Below are positions 50,924 through 60,165 of a DNA stretch of 64,000 nucleotides, piece by piece. Each line of letters opens with the position of its first letter. Within the stretch, counting starts at the first letter, position 1. The position numbers were made by a program, and so were the translations under genes. A model generated the notes under the pieces. The model did not search any database. It had not been told where the DNA came from and saw only the letters and a list, made by a program, of their open reading frames with translations. This stretch comes from Clostridium fungisolvens (lineage in GTDB: Bacteria; Bacillota; Clostridia; Clostridiales; Clostridiaceae): positions 2,852,001 to 2,916,000 of the forward strand of contig NZ_BLZR01000001.1 in assembly GCF_014193895.1 (NCBI RefSeq), written 5' to 3'.

Positions 50924-51682
50924 TTACTTTTTCTTTCTGCAAACTATAATAAATCTGTGTTCAGTACTTTCAACATATCCTTTGGTCTTTACCTCTTCAT
51001 GCAATTTACATAATTCTTCAAAACAGTTCTCCACAGAAAAATTGGGGAATTCCCATTGAATCTTCCTTGCAAAATATACTAATGCTCCAATATCCTTAAA
51101 ACGTAGATATGGAAAAAACTCTTTAGCATATAAGACCTCAAAAAAGTCTTCTTCTATTTCCTTCAGGTTATTCTCCAAAGTATTCTTAGAGAATAGCGGT
51201 TCAAAATCCTTAATTAATGTTTTTGATAAGCTTTCGTTATTTCTGCCTCCTACTTGTTGTGTGATAAATATCCCATTTGGCTTCAATAACCTTTTTACTT
51301 CTTTAATATCAAAAGATTCATGTCTATTAATAATCATATCAAAAGCTTCATCTTTGAAAGGTAACTCTGAATCATCAAATACCCGCTTTACTTCTATTCC
51401 AAGTGGTGCTAATCTTTTCTCGCACAATTTTACATTAGGGTCCCACTTTTCTGTAACAGATGTATTGCTGAAGAGATGCTTCAATGATAATAGGAATTCG
51501 CCTCCACCAGTGCCCATATCAAGTAATTTAAAATCTGGTTTTAAATACTTTCTCACTATCTCTTTATAGTCCCAAGGTAAATCTTCTTCCTCACTTCTAT
51601 TCTCTAAATGAGAAAAATCCCATCCTTCACTTGTATCTTTCTCTTCTTTTTCCCACAATTCTTTTAATTCTCTATAATCCAT
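50924..51682 (-). CDS. class I SAM-dependent methyltransferase
   Basis: This 252-residue protein has motif I LLDMGTGGGEFLLSLKHLF near 52-70, DMIINRHESFDIKEVKRLLKPNGIFITQQVGG near 110-140, and a C-terminal helical cap. It belongs to the Methyltransf_11 group. The start MDYRELKELW is preferred because GAGGGG lies five bases upstream; two more in-frame ATGs occur earlier without good spacing. It heads a likely two-gene unit with the 2H protein. Substrate unknown. Confidence 0.82.
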   Translation of the reverse strand: MDYRELKELWEKEEKDTSEGWDFSHLENRSEEEDLPWDYKEIVRKYLKPDFKLLDMGTGGGEFLLSLKHLFSNTSVTEKWDPNVKLCEKRLAPLGIEVKRVFDDSELPFKDEAFDMIINRHESFDIKEVKRLLKPNGIFITQQVGGRNNESLSKTLIKDFEPLFSKNTLENNLKEIEEDFFEVLYAKEFFPYLRFKDIGALVYFARKIQWEFPNFSVENCFEELCKLHEEVKTKGYVESTEHRFIIVCRKKK

Positions 51683-51762
51683 GATGCCCCTCATATCTCC
51701 CATTTAACTATTTCACTATCTAAAGATTCATCCATATATTACATGCTTATTTTAATACACCA

Positions 51763-51971
51763 CTATTGAAACTCTCCTTTTTCAGGAACATATTCACCAG
51801 TAACTTCAATAATATTTCCATCAGGATCAGTCAATTGAAAGTAATAATATGGACTTACATTGCAAACCTGTCCATATTTTTTCTGGTCACTGGAATCTGT
51901 AGTAACTTTTCATAAAATTTAATTGATTTATTAAAATCATCTACAATCAAATAAATTGAACCTAAATGCAT
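51763..51971 (-). pseudogene. VOC/glyoxalase-family gene with internal deletion
   Basis: From an ATG at 51971 (GGAGAGATAAA upstream) the frame reads MHLGSIYLIVDDFNKSIKFYEKLL, the start of a VOC-fold protein, and stops after about 38 codons. In the shifted frame the next DNA reads YYYFQLTDPDGNIIEVTGEYV, the typical VOC C-terminus. The two parts total about 75 residues against about 120 expected, so a central piece is deleted and the frame is broken. The remainder of the 51972-52333 gap holds only the inverted repeat at 52223. Confidence 0.8.
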
Positions 51972-52222
51972 TTTATCTCTCCTATCAAATAAGTGTTTGT
52001 TACTTATTTAGCCCATACCAAAAAGTTTATTATTCTTTTGATTATAACATATTTTGTAAATTTATATTATTTTATTAAAGGATTTTTCATCAAAAAATAT
52101 AGCCTTATATTAGTTTTTTCTATCATTAATCTTTTGTAAACTTCTCATACTTTAATTATTTTGTGGTGATTGGTTATTTGTTATTTCATATATTTACATA
52201 CATTATTTTCAAACTTATATTA

Positions 52223-52260
52223 TAATTATGATATCTGTTAAGCGACTTATATCATAATTA
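52223..52260. promoter_or_regulatory. perfect 12-bp inverted repeat upstream of an acetyltransferase
   Basis: TAATTATGATAT-N14-ATATCATAATTA lies about 75 bp before the GNAT start. It is a candidate operator; no cognate regulator is adjacent. Confidence 0.45.
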
Positions 52261-52333
52261 CGATTTATAAAGTCGTAAGTAGTTATCTATGCATAAAGGA
52301 TTTCAAAACAAATAAATAATTAAAGGTGAAAAA

Positions 52334-53026
52334 ATGAAAGATATAGCAATTAAATATTTAATAAAAAACCCATTATTACATATGGGCATACTTGAGCCAA
52401 TACGTAGAGGCACTGCAATCATACTGTATGCTGACACTGATGGCGTATTACTAAAAGAACAAAAGAGTAATGCCTATATGCTTTCAGTAGCTAATTTTGA
52501 AAAAGGAAAAGAACTAGTGGATAGCATATCGAGCTGTAACCTAATTCTTTCACATCAAGAATTTATGGTTGACTATATAATAGATAGATTCAGGCTGTCT
52601 AAAAAACTTGAATGTTTTCAGGCAGTTTATATAGATAAAGCTAAACTTAGTGTAAGTGAAGAATTAGAAATCAAACAGTTAGATAAGATCCATGTAGAAA
52701 TCATATTAGAGCATTATGGTAAATTATCAAAGAGCGAACTTGAAACGATTTTAGAAGATGGAAATTTATTCGGAGGATATAAAAACGGTATACTCATAGG
52801 TTTTATAGGAAATCACCTTGAAGGAAGCATGGGACTTTTAGAGATATTTCCTCAGTATAGGCGTTTAGGCTATGGCACAATGCTTGAAAGTTATATGATA
52901 AATCACATGCTTGAAAAAGATTTAGTCCCTTTTGCGCAAATAGAAGTGGATAATGAAAAATCACTGGCCTTACAAAAGAAGCTTGGATTTAGCATATCAA
53001 AGGATAGGTTGTTCTGGTTATTTTAG
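52334..53026 (+). CDS. GNAT-family N-acetyltransferase (FR47-like)
   Basis: This 230-residue protein has the C-terminal GNAT core LLEIFPQYRRLGYGTMLESYMINHML near 172-197 and IEVDNEKSLALQKKLGFSISKDRLFWLF at the end. The N-terminal half is a degenerate domain. Position and motif resemble FR47-type acyltransferases. AAAGGTGAAA precedes the ATG. It is monocistronic downstream of a perfect inverted repeat. The acceptor is unknown. Confidence 0.82.
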   Translation: MKDIAIKYLIKNPLLHMGILEPIRRGTAIILYADTDGVLLKEQKSNAYMLSVANFEKGKELVDSISSCNLILSHQEFMVDYIIDRFRLSKKLECFQAVYIDKAKLSVSEELEIKQLDKIHVEIILEHYGKLSKSELETILEDGNLFGGYKNGILIGFIGNHLEGSMGLLEIFPQYRRLGYGTMLESYMINHMLEKDLVPFAQIEVDNEKSLALQKKLGFSISKDRLFWLF

Positions 53027-53047
53027 CAGATTGTTGTAAATATAAGC

Positions 53048-53078
53048 TTGACATAAAGTTACTTTAGTGTGATATATT
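53048..53078 (+). promoter_or_regulatory. MerR-type promoter of the YdcZ-like transporter gene
   Basis: TTGACA-N19-TATATT, with AAAGTTACTTT in the spacer. The 19-bp spacing matches the MerR promoters at 7199-10320, but no merR gene is adjacent. Confidence 0.5.
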
Positions 53079-53154
53079 TATTTTGCCATTAACCTCATGG
53101 TACGGCAATTATAAAGAACTACTATAGTAACTTTTTCAAATTAGGAGGTTTCAT

Positions 53155-54096
53155 ATGTTTACAGCAGCTTTAGCTATAGTTATTGGGGTGGGACTCGCAA
53201 ATCAAACAGCTATTAATTCATATTTAAGAAAATTTGTTGGTTCACCATTCTTGGCTTCAATGATCTCATTTGTAATTGGAACTATTTTTCTAACAGCAGC
53301 TACTCTAATTAGCGGTTCCTCACTTACAGTTGCATTGCATCTATTTGCCACTGAGCCTTATTGGTTGTGGTTAGGAGGTGTTTGCGGTGTTATTGCACTT
53401 ACTTCAAATATTCTTCTATTTTCAAAACTAGGAAGTGTACAAACAACTGTAATGCCGATTTTAGGAATGAGTGTCATGGGAATGCTAATTGATAATTTTG
53501 GTTGGTTTAATTCAATAAAACATTCCTTTGGTTTTAATAGAATTATTGGTATTGTTCTAGTATTATTAGGAGTATTTCTATCTGTTGCCGTAAATTCATT
53601 TAGTGCTAATAGCGACAATGTCTCAGGGAAAGAAAAGAAAAAATTCGAGCTTTTAATATGGCAGATTATCGGAATATTAGTAGGTTTTTTAATGGCAATT
53701 CAATCAGCAATTAATGGTCAGTTAGGTCGTGTGGTTCACTCCTCTTTTCATGCAGCTTTTATTTCGTTTTTTGTAGGTTCATCTCTTTTGATTGTTATAG
53801 TAGGATTAAAAGAACGCTCCTATTCAAATGTAATAAACCCAATTACTCAAGGTGCACCTTGGTGGGTCTGGGTTGGTGGTTCTATTGGAGCATTATACAT
53901 TCTTATCAATGTCTATTTAGTTGGACAAATCGGAACTGGTCAAACTGTAGTTCTTGCTTTATTTGGACAAATTGCAGGAAGCTTACTAATTCAGCAATTT
54001 GGTTTATTAAATTCAGTTAAAAACAAAATCACTCCAATCCAAATAGTTGGATTGTTTCTTATGTTGACAGGAGTTGTTTTGATTAAAATATTTTAA
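53155..54096 (+). CDS. DMT-superfamily transporter, YdcZ (DUF606) type
   Basis: This 313-residue protein has ten hydrophobic segments arranged as two five-helix repeats: VGLANQTAINSYLRKFVGSPFLASMISFVIGTIFL in the first half and MAIQSAINGQLGRVVHSSFHAAFISFFVGSSLLI in the second. Each carries the N-x-x-L-R/G-R motif of DUF606 proteins; here both halves are fused, whereas many homologs are single repeats working as dimers. TAGGAGG precedes the ATG. The substrate is unknown. Confidence 0.85.
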   Translation: MFTAALAIVIGVGLANQTAINSYLRKFVGSPFLASMISFVIGTIFLTAATLISGSSLTVALHLFATEPYWLWLGGVCGVIALTSNILLFSKLGSVQTTVMPILGMSVMGMLIDNFGWFNSIKHSFGFNRIIGIVLVLLGVFLSVAVNSFSANSDNVSGKEKKKFELLIWQIIGILVGFLMAIQSAINGQLGRVVHSSFHAAFISFFVGSSLLIVIVGLKERSYSNVINPITQGAPWWVWVGGSIGALYILINVYLVGQIGTGQTVVLALFGQIAGSLLIQQFGLLNSVKNKITPIQIVGLFLMLTGVVLIKIF

Positions 54097-54119
54097 AAAC
54101 AAAAGAACTGCTAAATAAC

Positions 54120-54151
54120 TTAAGGGAAGTGATATTTTTCACTTCCCTTAA
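54120..54151. terminator. bidirectional terminator
   Basis: A perfect 13-bp TTAAGGGAAGTGA stem with a 6-nt loop between the converging transporter and gerC genes. Confidence 0.8.
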
Positions 54152-54216
54152 AAATTACTACTATGCAAGTTTTTACGTTCTGTTGCTATCATACCTCTTA
54201 TAATCTAAAAAAACAT

Positions 54217-55479
54217 CTACTTTATAGAAAACCCTTTAATATTTGTTCCTGTGTTATTGACTTTAGCATCTACATTTACTTTAACAGAAACATCACGAAA
54301 TATATCATCCCAATTCCATTGATAATTATTACGCCATTCTTTAGTATGCTGCCTATAGAAATTAAATCCGAATCCAAATATATCTGAATTAAATTCCTCT
54401 TTACCTCTTCTAAGTGCCGCTTCAATATCTGAATATATACTCTTTTCTAAGTTCTTCTCAATTTCATCCACTTCAGCTGAACTTATAAATTCTGCTTCAC
54501 CACCTTCAAAGCTAAAGTATTTCCTTAATGCTGCCTCAATCTTAACATTTACATATATAACCGGTCTATCATCTTCTATTTTAACTTTAATTTTACTTCC
54601 CGACCTAGTTATGTAGAAATACTCTAATTTTGTTGGATCTGAGTAAAGAGGAAAACTGCTATCAGTAGTTAATTCTTCTGAACTAGCAGCCTTATAGGTA
54701 TTAATTTTATTTCCTAGTATCCAGTTCAATCCTAAGGTTTCCTTATCGTTAAGCCAGCCAACAAATTTATCTCCTTTGAAAGCTGCCATACCGCTAGCCA
54801 CTATATTACCTTGTTTTTCTATAGCAAATCTAAGATCATCTGAAGCACCGCCTAAGGCTGTACCTTCATTATTTATAGAAGTAGTTAGAATTCTTGGAAC
54901 CACTGGTTCTACCCCTTCTCTCGTTAACATTATCAAAAGATCATGTAATGTAACGGAATACACATTTCCATTGCTGTTATATGAAGTTAATAGGGTACGT
55001 ATTTTTTTCCCTGAGGAGGTTGAAGAATTAGGATCAAGAGTTGCAATTACACCTTCCGCTTTTCCAGGTACAACTACCATACTTACAGAGTTACGGACAC
55101 TTGGGGTACGACGAAAATACTCAGCTATGTCCTTCATAATATATTTCGCTGTATCCTCACCAAGCACTAAAACTTGCAAGTAACCAAAAAATAATTTATT
55201 CGGACTTGCTTGCTGCAATTTTGTTAATGCCTCCTCCAAATTTATTGCTGATGCAGAATAGACCGTTCCTTTACTTGAAGCATCTGCTTTTTCCCCTAGA
55301 GACTTACTTATTGGAATAAATTGAAGGGTTGCAGTTATATTCTTAGAGCTACTATCCAGGTCTATTCCTAAGGAATAGACCTGAGTCATACTCTCATATT
55401 CTCTATAATCCCAACAGCCATTAAAAAAAAACAATAAACTTAATATTGGTAATAATAATATTTTCTTATTCTTTTTCAT
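54217..55479 (-). CDS. gerC: spore germination lipoprotein, Ger(x)C family
   Basis: This 420-residue protein starts MKKNKKILLLPILSLLFFFNGCWDYREYE; Cys22 is the lipid-attachment residue, and GCWDxRE is the GerC signature. The body has the three GerC domains ending WRNNYQWNWDDIFRDVSVKVNVDAKV. It is anchored on the outer face of the inner spore membrane and completes the nutrient receptor with the A and B subunits. The ATG overlaps the end of gerB by 14 bp; a GTG three codons earlier is less well placed. Last gene of the operon. Confidence 0.92.
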   Translation of the reverse strand: MKKNKKILLLPILSLLFFFNGCWDYREYESMTQVYSLGIDLDSSSKNITATLQFIPISKSLGEKADASSKGTVYSASAINLEEALTKLQQASPNKLFFGYLQVLVLGEDTAKYIMKDIAEYFRRTPSVRNSVSMVVVPGKAEGVIATLDPNSSTSSGKKIRTLLTSYNSNGNVYSVTLHDLLIMLTREGVEPVVPRILTTSINNEGTALGGASDDLRFAIEKQGNIVASGMAAFKGDKFVGWLNDKETLGLNWILGNKINTYKAASSEELTTDSSFPLYSDPTKLEYFYITRSGSKIKVKIEDDRPVIYVNVKIEAALRKYFSFEGGEAEFISSAEVDEIEKNLEKSIYSDIEAALRRGKEEFNSDIFGFGFNFYRQHTKEWRNNYQWNWDDIFRDVSVKVNVDAKVNNTGTNIKGFSIK

Positions 55480-56569
55480 AACTTCCACTACCTCTTTTAA
55501 TTATGAGTGTACCTAAAAAAGTAAATACTATGACCACTAATACAAAAGGAAAAACCACATAATACTCCATAAATAGGGAAATAAAAAAGGCTTTATTATA
55601 AGAATCTAACCTAGTTGAAAGTACAAAAATCACCAAAGATATTAGCAATAATATTATCACCGAATATCTTTTATTAAATATCTTTTTTATAGGTATCCAT
55701 GAACAATATAAATACAATGACAATCTCATGATACAAATAAGCTGATAAGTGACTAAGATGAATACTTCTAATCCCCTTAAAAAATCTCCAAAGAAAATAC
55801 TTCTTGATATTTCAACTCCTGCTGAAGAAGTACTTAATAGTAACTCAGTGCCAGATATGCCCTGCATAATAAATTCTGCTAATGGTAATATAAAACTCCA
55901 TAATAAGATCCCTTTTATGATACTCTTTTTACAACCAGCAGTCTGGGGCATATGTCCGCCAACTACTATGACGAAGAGTAGTATTTCTGCTGATGAGCAG
56001 AATGAAAACAATACTGCTTCTCCAAACTTTAATAGGGTCGTATCAAATATAGGATATATATTTCTAAAATCAAATTCTTGAAAAAAACTAAGCGAGAATC
56101 CAGTAAAATAGTTAATTACATACCATATAGTAAGTAGCTCAACAGTTCTTCCAAATAATAAAATCTTATTATTTACAAATAAAAAAGCTAGAATAATATT
56201 AATAATTATAATAATCCAAATAGGTGTTAACTGCAGGAAATAAATCTTAATGGTTCCAGCCAAAAAGTTTAAAATAGTTACTGCTAAAACAATATTTATT
56301 GCCAAATTAATTGTCACAATAATTATGTATATGAACTTTCCAAATTTAATCTGAATGATATCAAATATGCTACATTTAGGATATCCTTTACTCAAATATA
56401 AAATTGCAAGAGTGAAGGGAATTGTTAATAGTATTCCTATTGCTAATGCAATCCAGGAGCTTCTTCCACATAAATATACAGCCCAAGTAAAGTTAAAAGC
56501 TATATTGCTACAGCCGCTTGCAAATGTGAGAAAAATTATTTGTTCTTTAGTGAACATATCATACTTCAA
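55466..56569 (-). CDS. gerB: spore germination permease, GerAB family
   Basis: This 367-residue protein has ten hydrophobic segments and the GerAB/ArcD/ProY pattern (GRSSWIALAIGILLTIPFTLAILYLSKGYP near 32-60). It is thought to form the ligand-binding subunit of the receptor. The start is TTG at 56569, with AAGGTGG six bases upstream; the next ATG is four codons inside. It is 32 bp downstream of gerA and overlaps gerC. Confidence 0.92.
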   Translation of the reverse strand: MKYDMFTKEQIIFLTFASGCSNIAFNFTWAVYLCGRSSWIALAIGILLTIPFTLAILYLSKGYPKCSIFDIIQIKFGKFIYIIIVTINLAINIVLAVTILNFLAGTIKIYFLQLTPIWIIIIINIILAFLFVNNKILLFGRTVELLTIWYVINYFTGFSLSFFQEFDFRNIYPIFDTTLLKFGEAVLFSFCSSAEILLFVIVVGGHMPQTAGCKKSIIKGILLWSFILPLAEFIMQGISGTELLLSTSSAGVEISRSIFFGDFLRGLEVFILVTYQLICIMRLSLYLYCSWIPIKKIFNKRYSVIILLLISLVIFVLSTRLDSYNKAFFISLFMEYYVVFPFVLVVIVFTFLGTLIIKRGSGSYEKE

Positions 56570-56601
56570 TGAAATCCACCTTCTCCGAAGAAAAAAATTA
56601 G

Positions 56602-58101
56602 TTATTCATCGCTGTTCTCTTCTTCTTTGTTATTGGTAATAAGCCTAAGCTTTGTTTTCAATACTTTAAAAGGAGCTCTAACTAGGACATCCTTCCATGC
56701 TGCAAATTCTACTGGTATAACTGGGTACAAATATGGAACACCAAAAGACTCTAAAATTGACATCCTCCATAAGATGATAAAAATGCCGTAAAACAAACCA
56801 ACTGTACCTAAAAATCCTGCTATCAATATTAAAAAATAGTTAATTATTCTTGAGGTATTTACTAATACGGTAGATGAAATAGCAAAGGACGCTATAGCTG
56901 AGAAAGCTACAACTATTATAAGAGAAACACTTACGTATCCAGCAGATACAGCTGCCTGACCAATAATAACGGCGCCTAAAGTGCCTATAAAATAACCTAC
57001 CATCCCTGGCATACGGGTTCCTGCTTCACGGATTATATCAATTATAATAGTCATGACAATTAATTCTATTATCGATGGAAAGGGCACACCTTCTCTTCCT
57101 TGAGAAATATTTAGTGCCAGTGACAATGGAACTATAGAATGATTGTATGTCACAAAAGAAAGATATAACGCTGATATGAAACTTGATATAAAAAAAGCTA
57201 TTATCCTAGTAATTCTTAGCATGGTAGCTGCAATAGGCATTTGTGAATAATCATCCATGTTCTTAAAGCTATCCCAAAACATCATTGGTACTATCATTGC
57301 AAATGGACTATTGTTACAAAGTATAGCAATATATCCGTCAGTTAATGCCCTTGCTACTAAGTCAGGCCGTTCCGTTAACCTATAGGTTGGAAATACTTGA
57401 CTAGGCTTATCTTGTATCAATTCAGCTAAAATAGTAGTGCCATCCACCATTTCGATATCAACATCCTTAATCCTCCTTCTTAATTCATCTAAAATCTCGT
57501 CGTTGGCTAATCCATTTATCCATGCTATTTTTGTTTCTGTATGAGATAAACTTCCAATACTGAAGGTTTCAAACCTTATTTCTGGTATAGGAAGCCTTCT
57601 AATTATCATACTTATATTAGTATGAATATCTTCAATAAAAGAATCTTTTGCAGCAAAAACAGCTGCTTCATTTTCTGGTTTATCTATAGATCTCTTTTCA
57701 TGCTTTTGACTTTGAATTATAAGAGCGTCCGTATACCCCTCAAAAAAAACAATTGTATTTCCTTTTAGTAAACCAAATATTATATCTTTCATTTGATTAA
57801 CTTCATTAGTATTTAGTGACGGGATATACAAACTCTTTGCTAATGTAGCTATGCTTTTACCTTTAATGGTATCACGTAGTGAACCCTGTAGTAATGAGGA
57901 TATCACCTGCCCGTTTACAAGCTCTTCATCGCAAAGAATACCAATATATATAATACCTGCTTCTATTTTTCCACCAAGCACATTAAATTTACCTATAGAT
58001 AATCCTATACCATCTCCTAAATAACTTTTTATAAACTGTAAGTTTTTATCTATAGATGCATCAACTGATTTATTTTCAAAATCTATATTATGCTGCTGCA
58101 T
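56602..58101 (-). CDS. gerA: spore germination receptor subunit, GerAA family
   Basis: This 499-residue protein has a cytosolic N-terminal half (FIKSYLGDGIGLSIGKFNVLGGKI) and a C-terminal half with about five membrane helices, including the family motifs IPEIRFETFSIGSLSHTETKIAWINGLAN near 185 and TYRLTERPDLVARALTDGYIAILCNNSPFAMIVP near 255. The receptor senses nutrients and starts spore germination. The ATG is preferred to a GTG three codons upstream because of AGGGA spacing. A possible forespore promoter lies at 58148. The order A-B-C resembles the Bacillus gerA operons. Confidence 0.92.
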   Translation of the reverse strand: MQQHNIDFENKSVDASIDKNLQFIKSYLGDGIGLSIGKFNVLGGKIEAGIIYIGILCDEELVNGQVISSLLQGSLRDTIKGKSIATLAKSLYIPSLNTNEVNQMKDIIFGLLKGNTIVFFEGYTDALIIQSQKHEKRSIDKPENEAAVFAAKDSFIEDIHTNISMIIRRLPIPEIRFETFSIGSLSHTETKIAWINGLANDEILDELRRRIKDVDIEMVDGTTILAELIQDKPSQVFPTYRLTERPDLVARALTDGYIAILCNNSPFAMIVPMMFWDSFKNMDDYSQMPIAATMLRITRIIAFFISSFISALYLSFVTYNHSIVPLSLALNISQGREGVPFPSIIELIVMTIIIDIIREAGTRMPGMVGYFIGTLGAVIIGQAAVSAGYVSVSLIIVVAFSAIASFAISSTVLVNTSRIINYFLILIAGFLGTVGLFYGIFIILWRMSILESFGVPYLYPVIPVEFAAWKDVLVRAPFKVLKTKLRLITNNKEEENSDE

Positions 58102-58147
58102 ATTAATCACATTCCCTATAAAACTTATTAATATTGCTATTTTGTTA

Positions 58148-58179
58148 TATTCTTGTGTATTTTTAAACGTTTATATTCA
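58148..58179 (-). promoter_or_regulatory. candidate sigma-G promoter of the ger operon
   Basis: TGAATA-N18-CAAGAATA on the minus strand resembles the forespore sigma-G pattern (TGAATA, CATACTA), and forespore expression is expected for ger genes. Weak -10 match; the rest of 58180-58323 shows nothing else. Confidence 0.35.
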
Positions 58180-58323
58180 TTATTCACTTAACAATACCTT
58201 CTTTAATATACCCAGTCTGTTTTCAGATACTGTTTAAGTTCATAAACTGTCATTCTTAAAATATAATTTAACCTTAATTCGCCAGATTTACTACTACACA
58301 AATACCAATTATAAAAAAATAAT

Positions 58324-58392
58324 AACCAAACAACCTCCCCCTATATATCCTACTTTTTCAGTAAAATAAACATAATAGGATGGTGTTTGGTT
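58324..58392 (-). terminator. terminator after the GT2 gene
   Basis: AACCAAAC pairs with GTTTGGTT and an inner ATCCTA/TAGGAT helix is present. The minus strand continues ATTATTTTTTTAT. Confidence 0.6.
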
Positions 58393-58484
58393 AAGTTACT
58401 TGGTAGGGCACTTTTCTTTAATCATTAGATAAATATTCCTTAATCCAAGCTTATTTAATCTTTCTCTTTTTTCTTATAAATATA

Positions 58485-59501
58485 TTAGTTAAATCCTACA
58501 ACCTTTTGTGATACTTTGTATATTCCTATTGAAATACTTCTTCCCAATCGTCCAGGTAAATTCAGAATACGCCCCATAATCCCATATCTAATGTTGTTAT
58601 ATAACTCTAGATTTGTATCTTTAACATACTGCCATAATTGTTTTTTCTTCTCTAAGTTTTCTGTTGTTCCAGAACGTATTAATAAGATAGTCGATACTAC
58701 TGTAACAATTTCTAGGTAGTTAAACATATACTTACGAAGCTTTATATTATTAATATTTTCTAATTGCACTTGCTCTATCATAAGCTTGTTCACTTTAATC
58801 TGTTGATCAATTCTTTTTATCATCACACTCTCATTAACAGATTGATCTCCTCTACCTATAAAATATCTATAAAAATCAACATTAACATAGTAGATTTTAT
58901 TAACATGTTCAAGTGGAACATATACAAATAGGTTATCAACGTAGAAGGTATGCTTTGGCAGTTCTAATCCACAATCTCTTAACAATTGTGTTCTATATAT
59001 AACAGAGTGCATCAATATATACTGACCTTTTCTAAAATGCTTAATGTCATCCCAAGTAAAGATTGTCCCTTGTGGGAGTGCATTTTCATACTTCATAACC
59101 TTCTTATTTTTTGCGCCTTCTTTTTCATACACAAAATTACTTATAAGCATATCAACAGGAGTTTCATCTGAAGTTAGCTTATTTAATACCATTAATATTT
59201 CTTCATATGCACTAGAATCTACCCAATCATCGCTATCCACAACTTTAAAATATAGTCCTGTTGCATTTCTTATTCCAGCATTTACAGCCTCTCCATGTCC
59301 TCCATTTTGTTGATGTATCGCGGTTACGATAGTTGGATATTTTCTTGCGTATTCATCTGCAATCTCTGCTGTTTTGTCAGTGGAACCATCATCCACTATC
59401 AGTAGCTCTACGTCTTCCCCACCTGGTAAAAGTGATTCTATACAATATCTCATATATTCCTGCGAATTAAAGCATGGAATAACTACTGATAATATCTTCA
59501 T
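58485..59501 (-). CDS. family 2 glycosyltransferase
   Basis: This 338-residue protein has a GT-A fold: VVIPCFNSQEYMRYCIESLL at 6-25, LLIVDDGSTDKTAEIADEY near 34-52, and the DxD-type LYFKVVDSDDWVDSSAY near 88-104. It transfers a sugar from a nucleotide donor. Its C-terminal part has no membrane anchor. GAGGAGTG precedes the ATG. It is 35 bp downstream of the GtrA-like gene and is the last gene of the GH3-GtrA-GT2 unit. Acceptor unknown; a surface glycan or lipid-linked sugar is likely from the GtrA partner. Confidence 0.9.
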   Translation of the reverse strand: MKILSVVIPCFNSQEYMRYCIESLLPGGEDVELLIVDDGSTDKTAEIADEYARKYPTIVTAIHQQNGGHGEAVNAGIRNATGLYFKVVDSDDWVDSSAYEEILMVLNKLTSDETPVDMLISNFVYEKEGAKNKKVMKYENALPQGTIFTWDDIKHFRKGQYILMHSVIYRTQLLRDCGLELPKHTFYVDNLFVYVPLEHVNKIYYVNVDFYRYFIGRGDQSVNESVMIKRIDQQIKVNKLMIEQVQLENINNIKLRKYMFNYLEIVTVVSTILLIRSGTTENLEKKKQLWQYVKDTNLELYNNIRYGIMGRILNLPGRLGRSISIGIYKVSQKVVGFN

Positions 59502-59536
59502 ATTTTCACTCCTCTTAAATCTATTACTGTTTTTTC

Positions 59537-60163
59537 CTACTTCTCAGACTCACTCTTAAAAATAATCTTAAATATAGGGAAAAATACCCAGAAGGAAATA
59601 GCACAGTTTATAATCATTGTAATGAAATCTGCTATGGTTTCCCCAGCTGAACCTATTCCCAATTTATTAATGAACAAATTGTAGATTGGTGCTTTATAAA
59701 TTCCCTGAAGTGCTGCAGCACCTATTGATATTACTATATAAGCTATTACATACCAGAATGCAGCCTTCCAAACGTTGCTGTTGGACTTAAAGGTTATATT
59801 TCTCTGTGCAAAGAAATTTATAATCTGTGCAATTGCCATAGTTATTTGAACTGCAAGAAAATATGCAAGTCCACCGCCTCCACCTTGTGCAAGTGAACCA
59901 GCTGCATAATTAAATACATAATAAGGACTTCCATCAAAATTATGTCCAACCTGCATAATCTGAAAGCTCGTACTTACTAATGATGTATGTGAGAATATGC
60001 CTTTAAAAACTGGCATTAAAATCATCTGTAAAACAGTTATCCCATTGCTAAGCATAAAAAACACTAGAAATTGAGCAAGATTTGGATGGTTATCCTTAAA
60101 TTTTGTCCAAATGCTTATATTTCCTGCAGCAATTTTATTATTTTCAACTTTTCCACCACTCAT
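59537..60163 (-). CDS. GtrA-family membrane protein
   Basis: This 208-residue protein has four main hydrophobic segments and the GtrA-like motif IINFFAQRNITFKSN near 118-132 that follows the second helix pair. GtrA proteins are proposed to flip polyprenyl-linked sugars. The segment SLAQGGGGGLAYFLAVQ near 90-105 is an unusual glycine run. AAAGGAGAGG for this gene lies inside the end of GH3, and only two bases separate the two genes, so they are translationally coupled. The glycosyltransferase next to it fits a lipid-sugar pathway. Confidence 0.82.
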   Translation of the reverse strand: MSGGKVENNKIAAGNISIWTKFKDNHPNLAQFLVFFMLSNGITVLQMILMPVFKGIFSHTSLVSTSFQIMQVGHNFDGSPYYVFNYAAGSLAQGGGGGLAYFLAVQITMAIAQIINFFAQRNITFKSNSNVWKAAFWYVIAYIVISIGAAALQGIYKAPIYNLFINKLGIGSAGETIADFITMIINCAISFWVFFPIFKIIFKSESEK

Positions 60164-60165
60164 TT

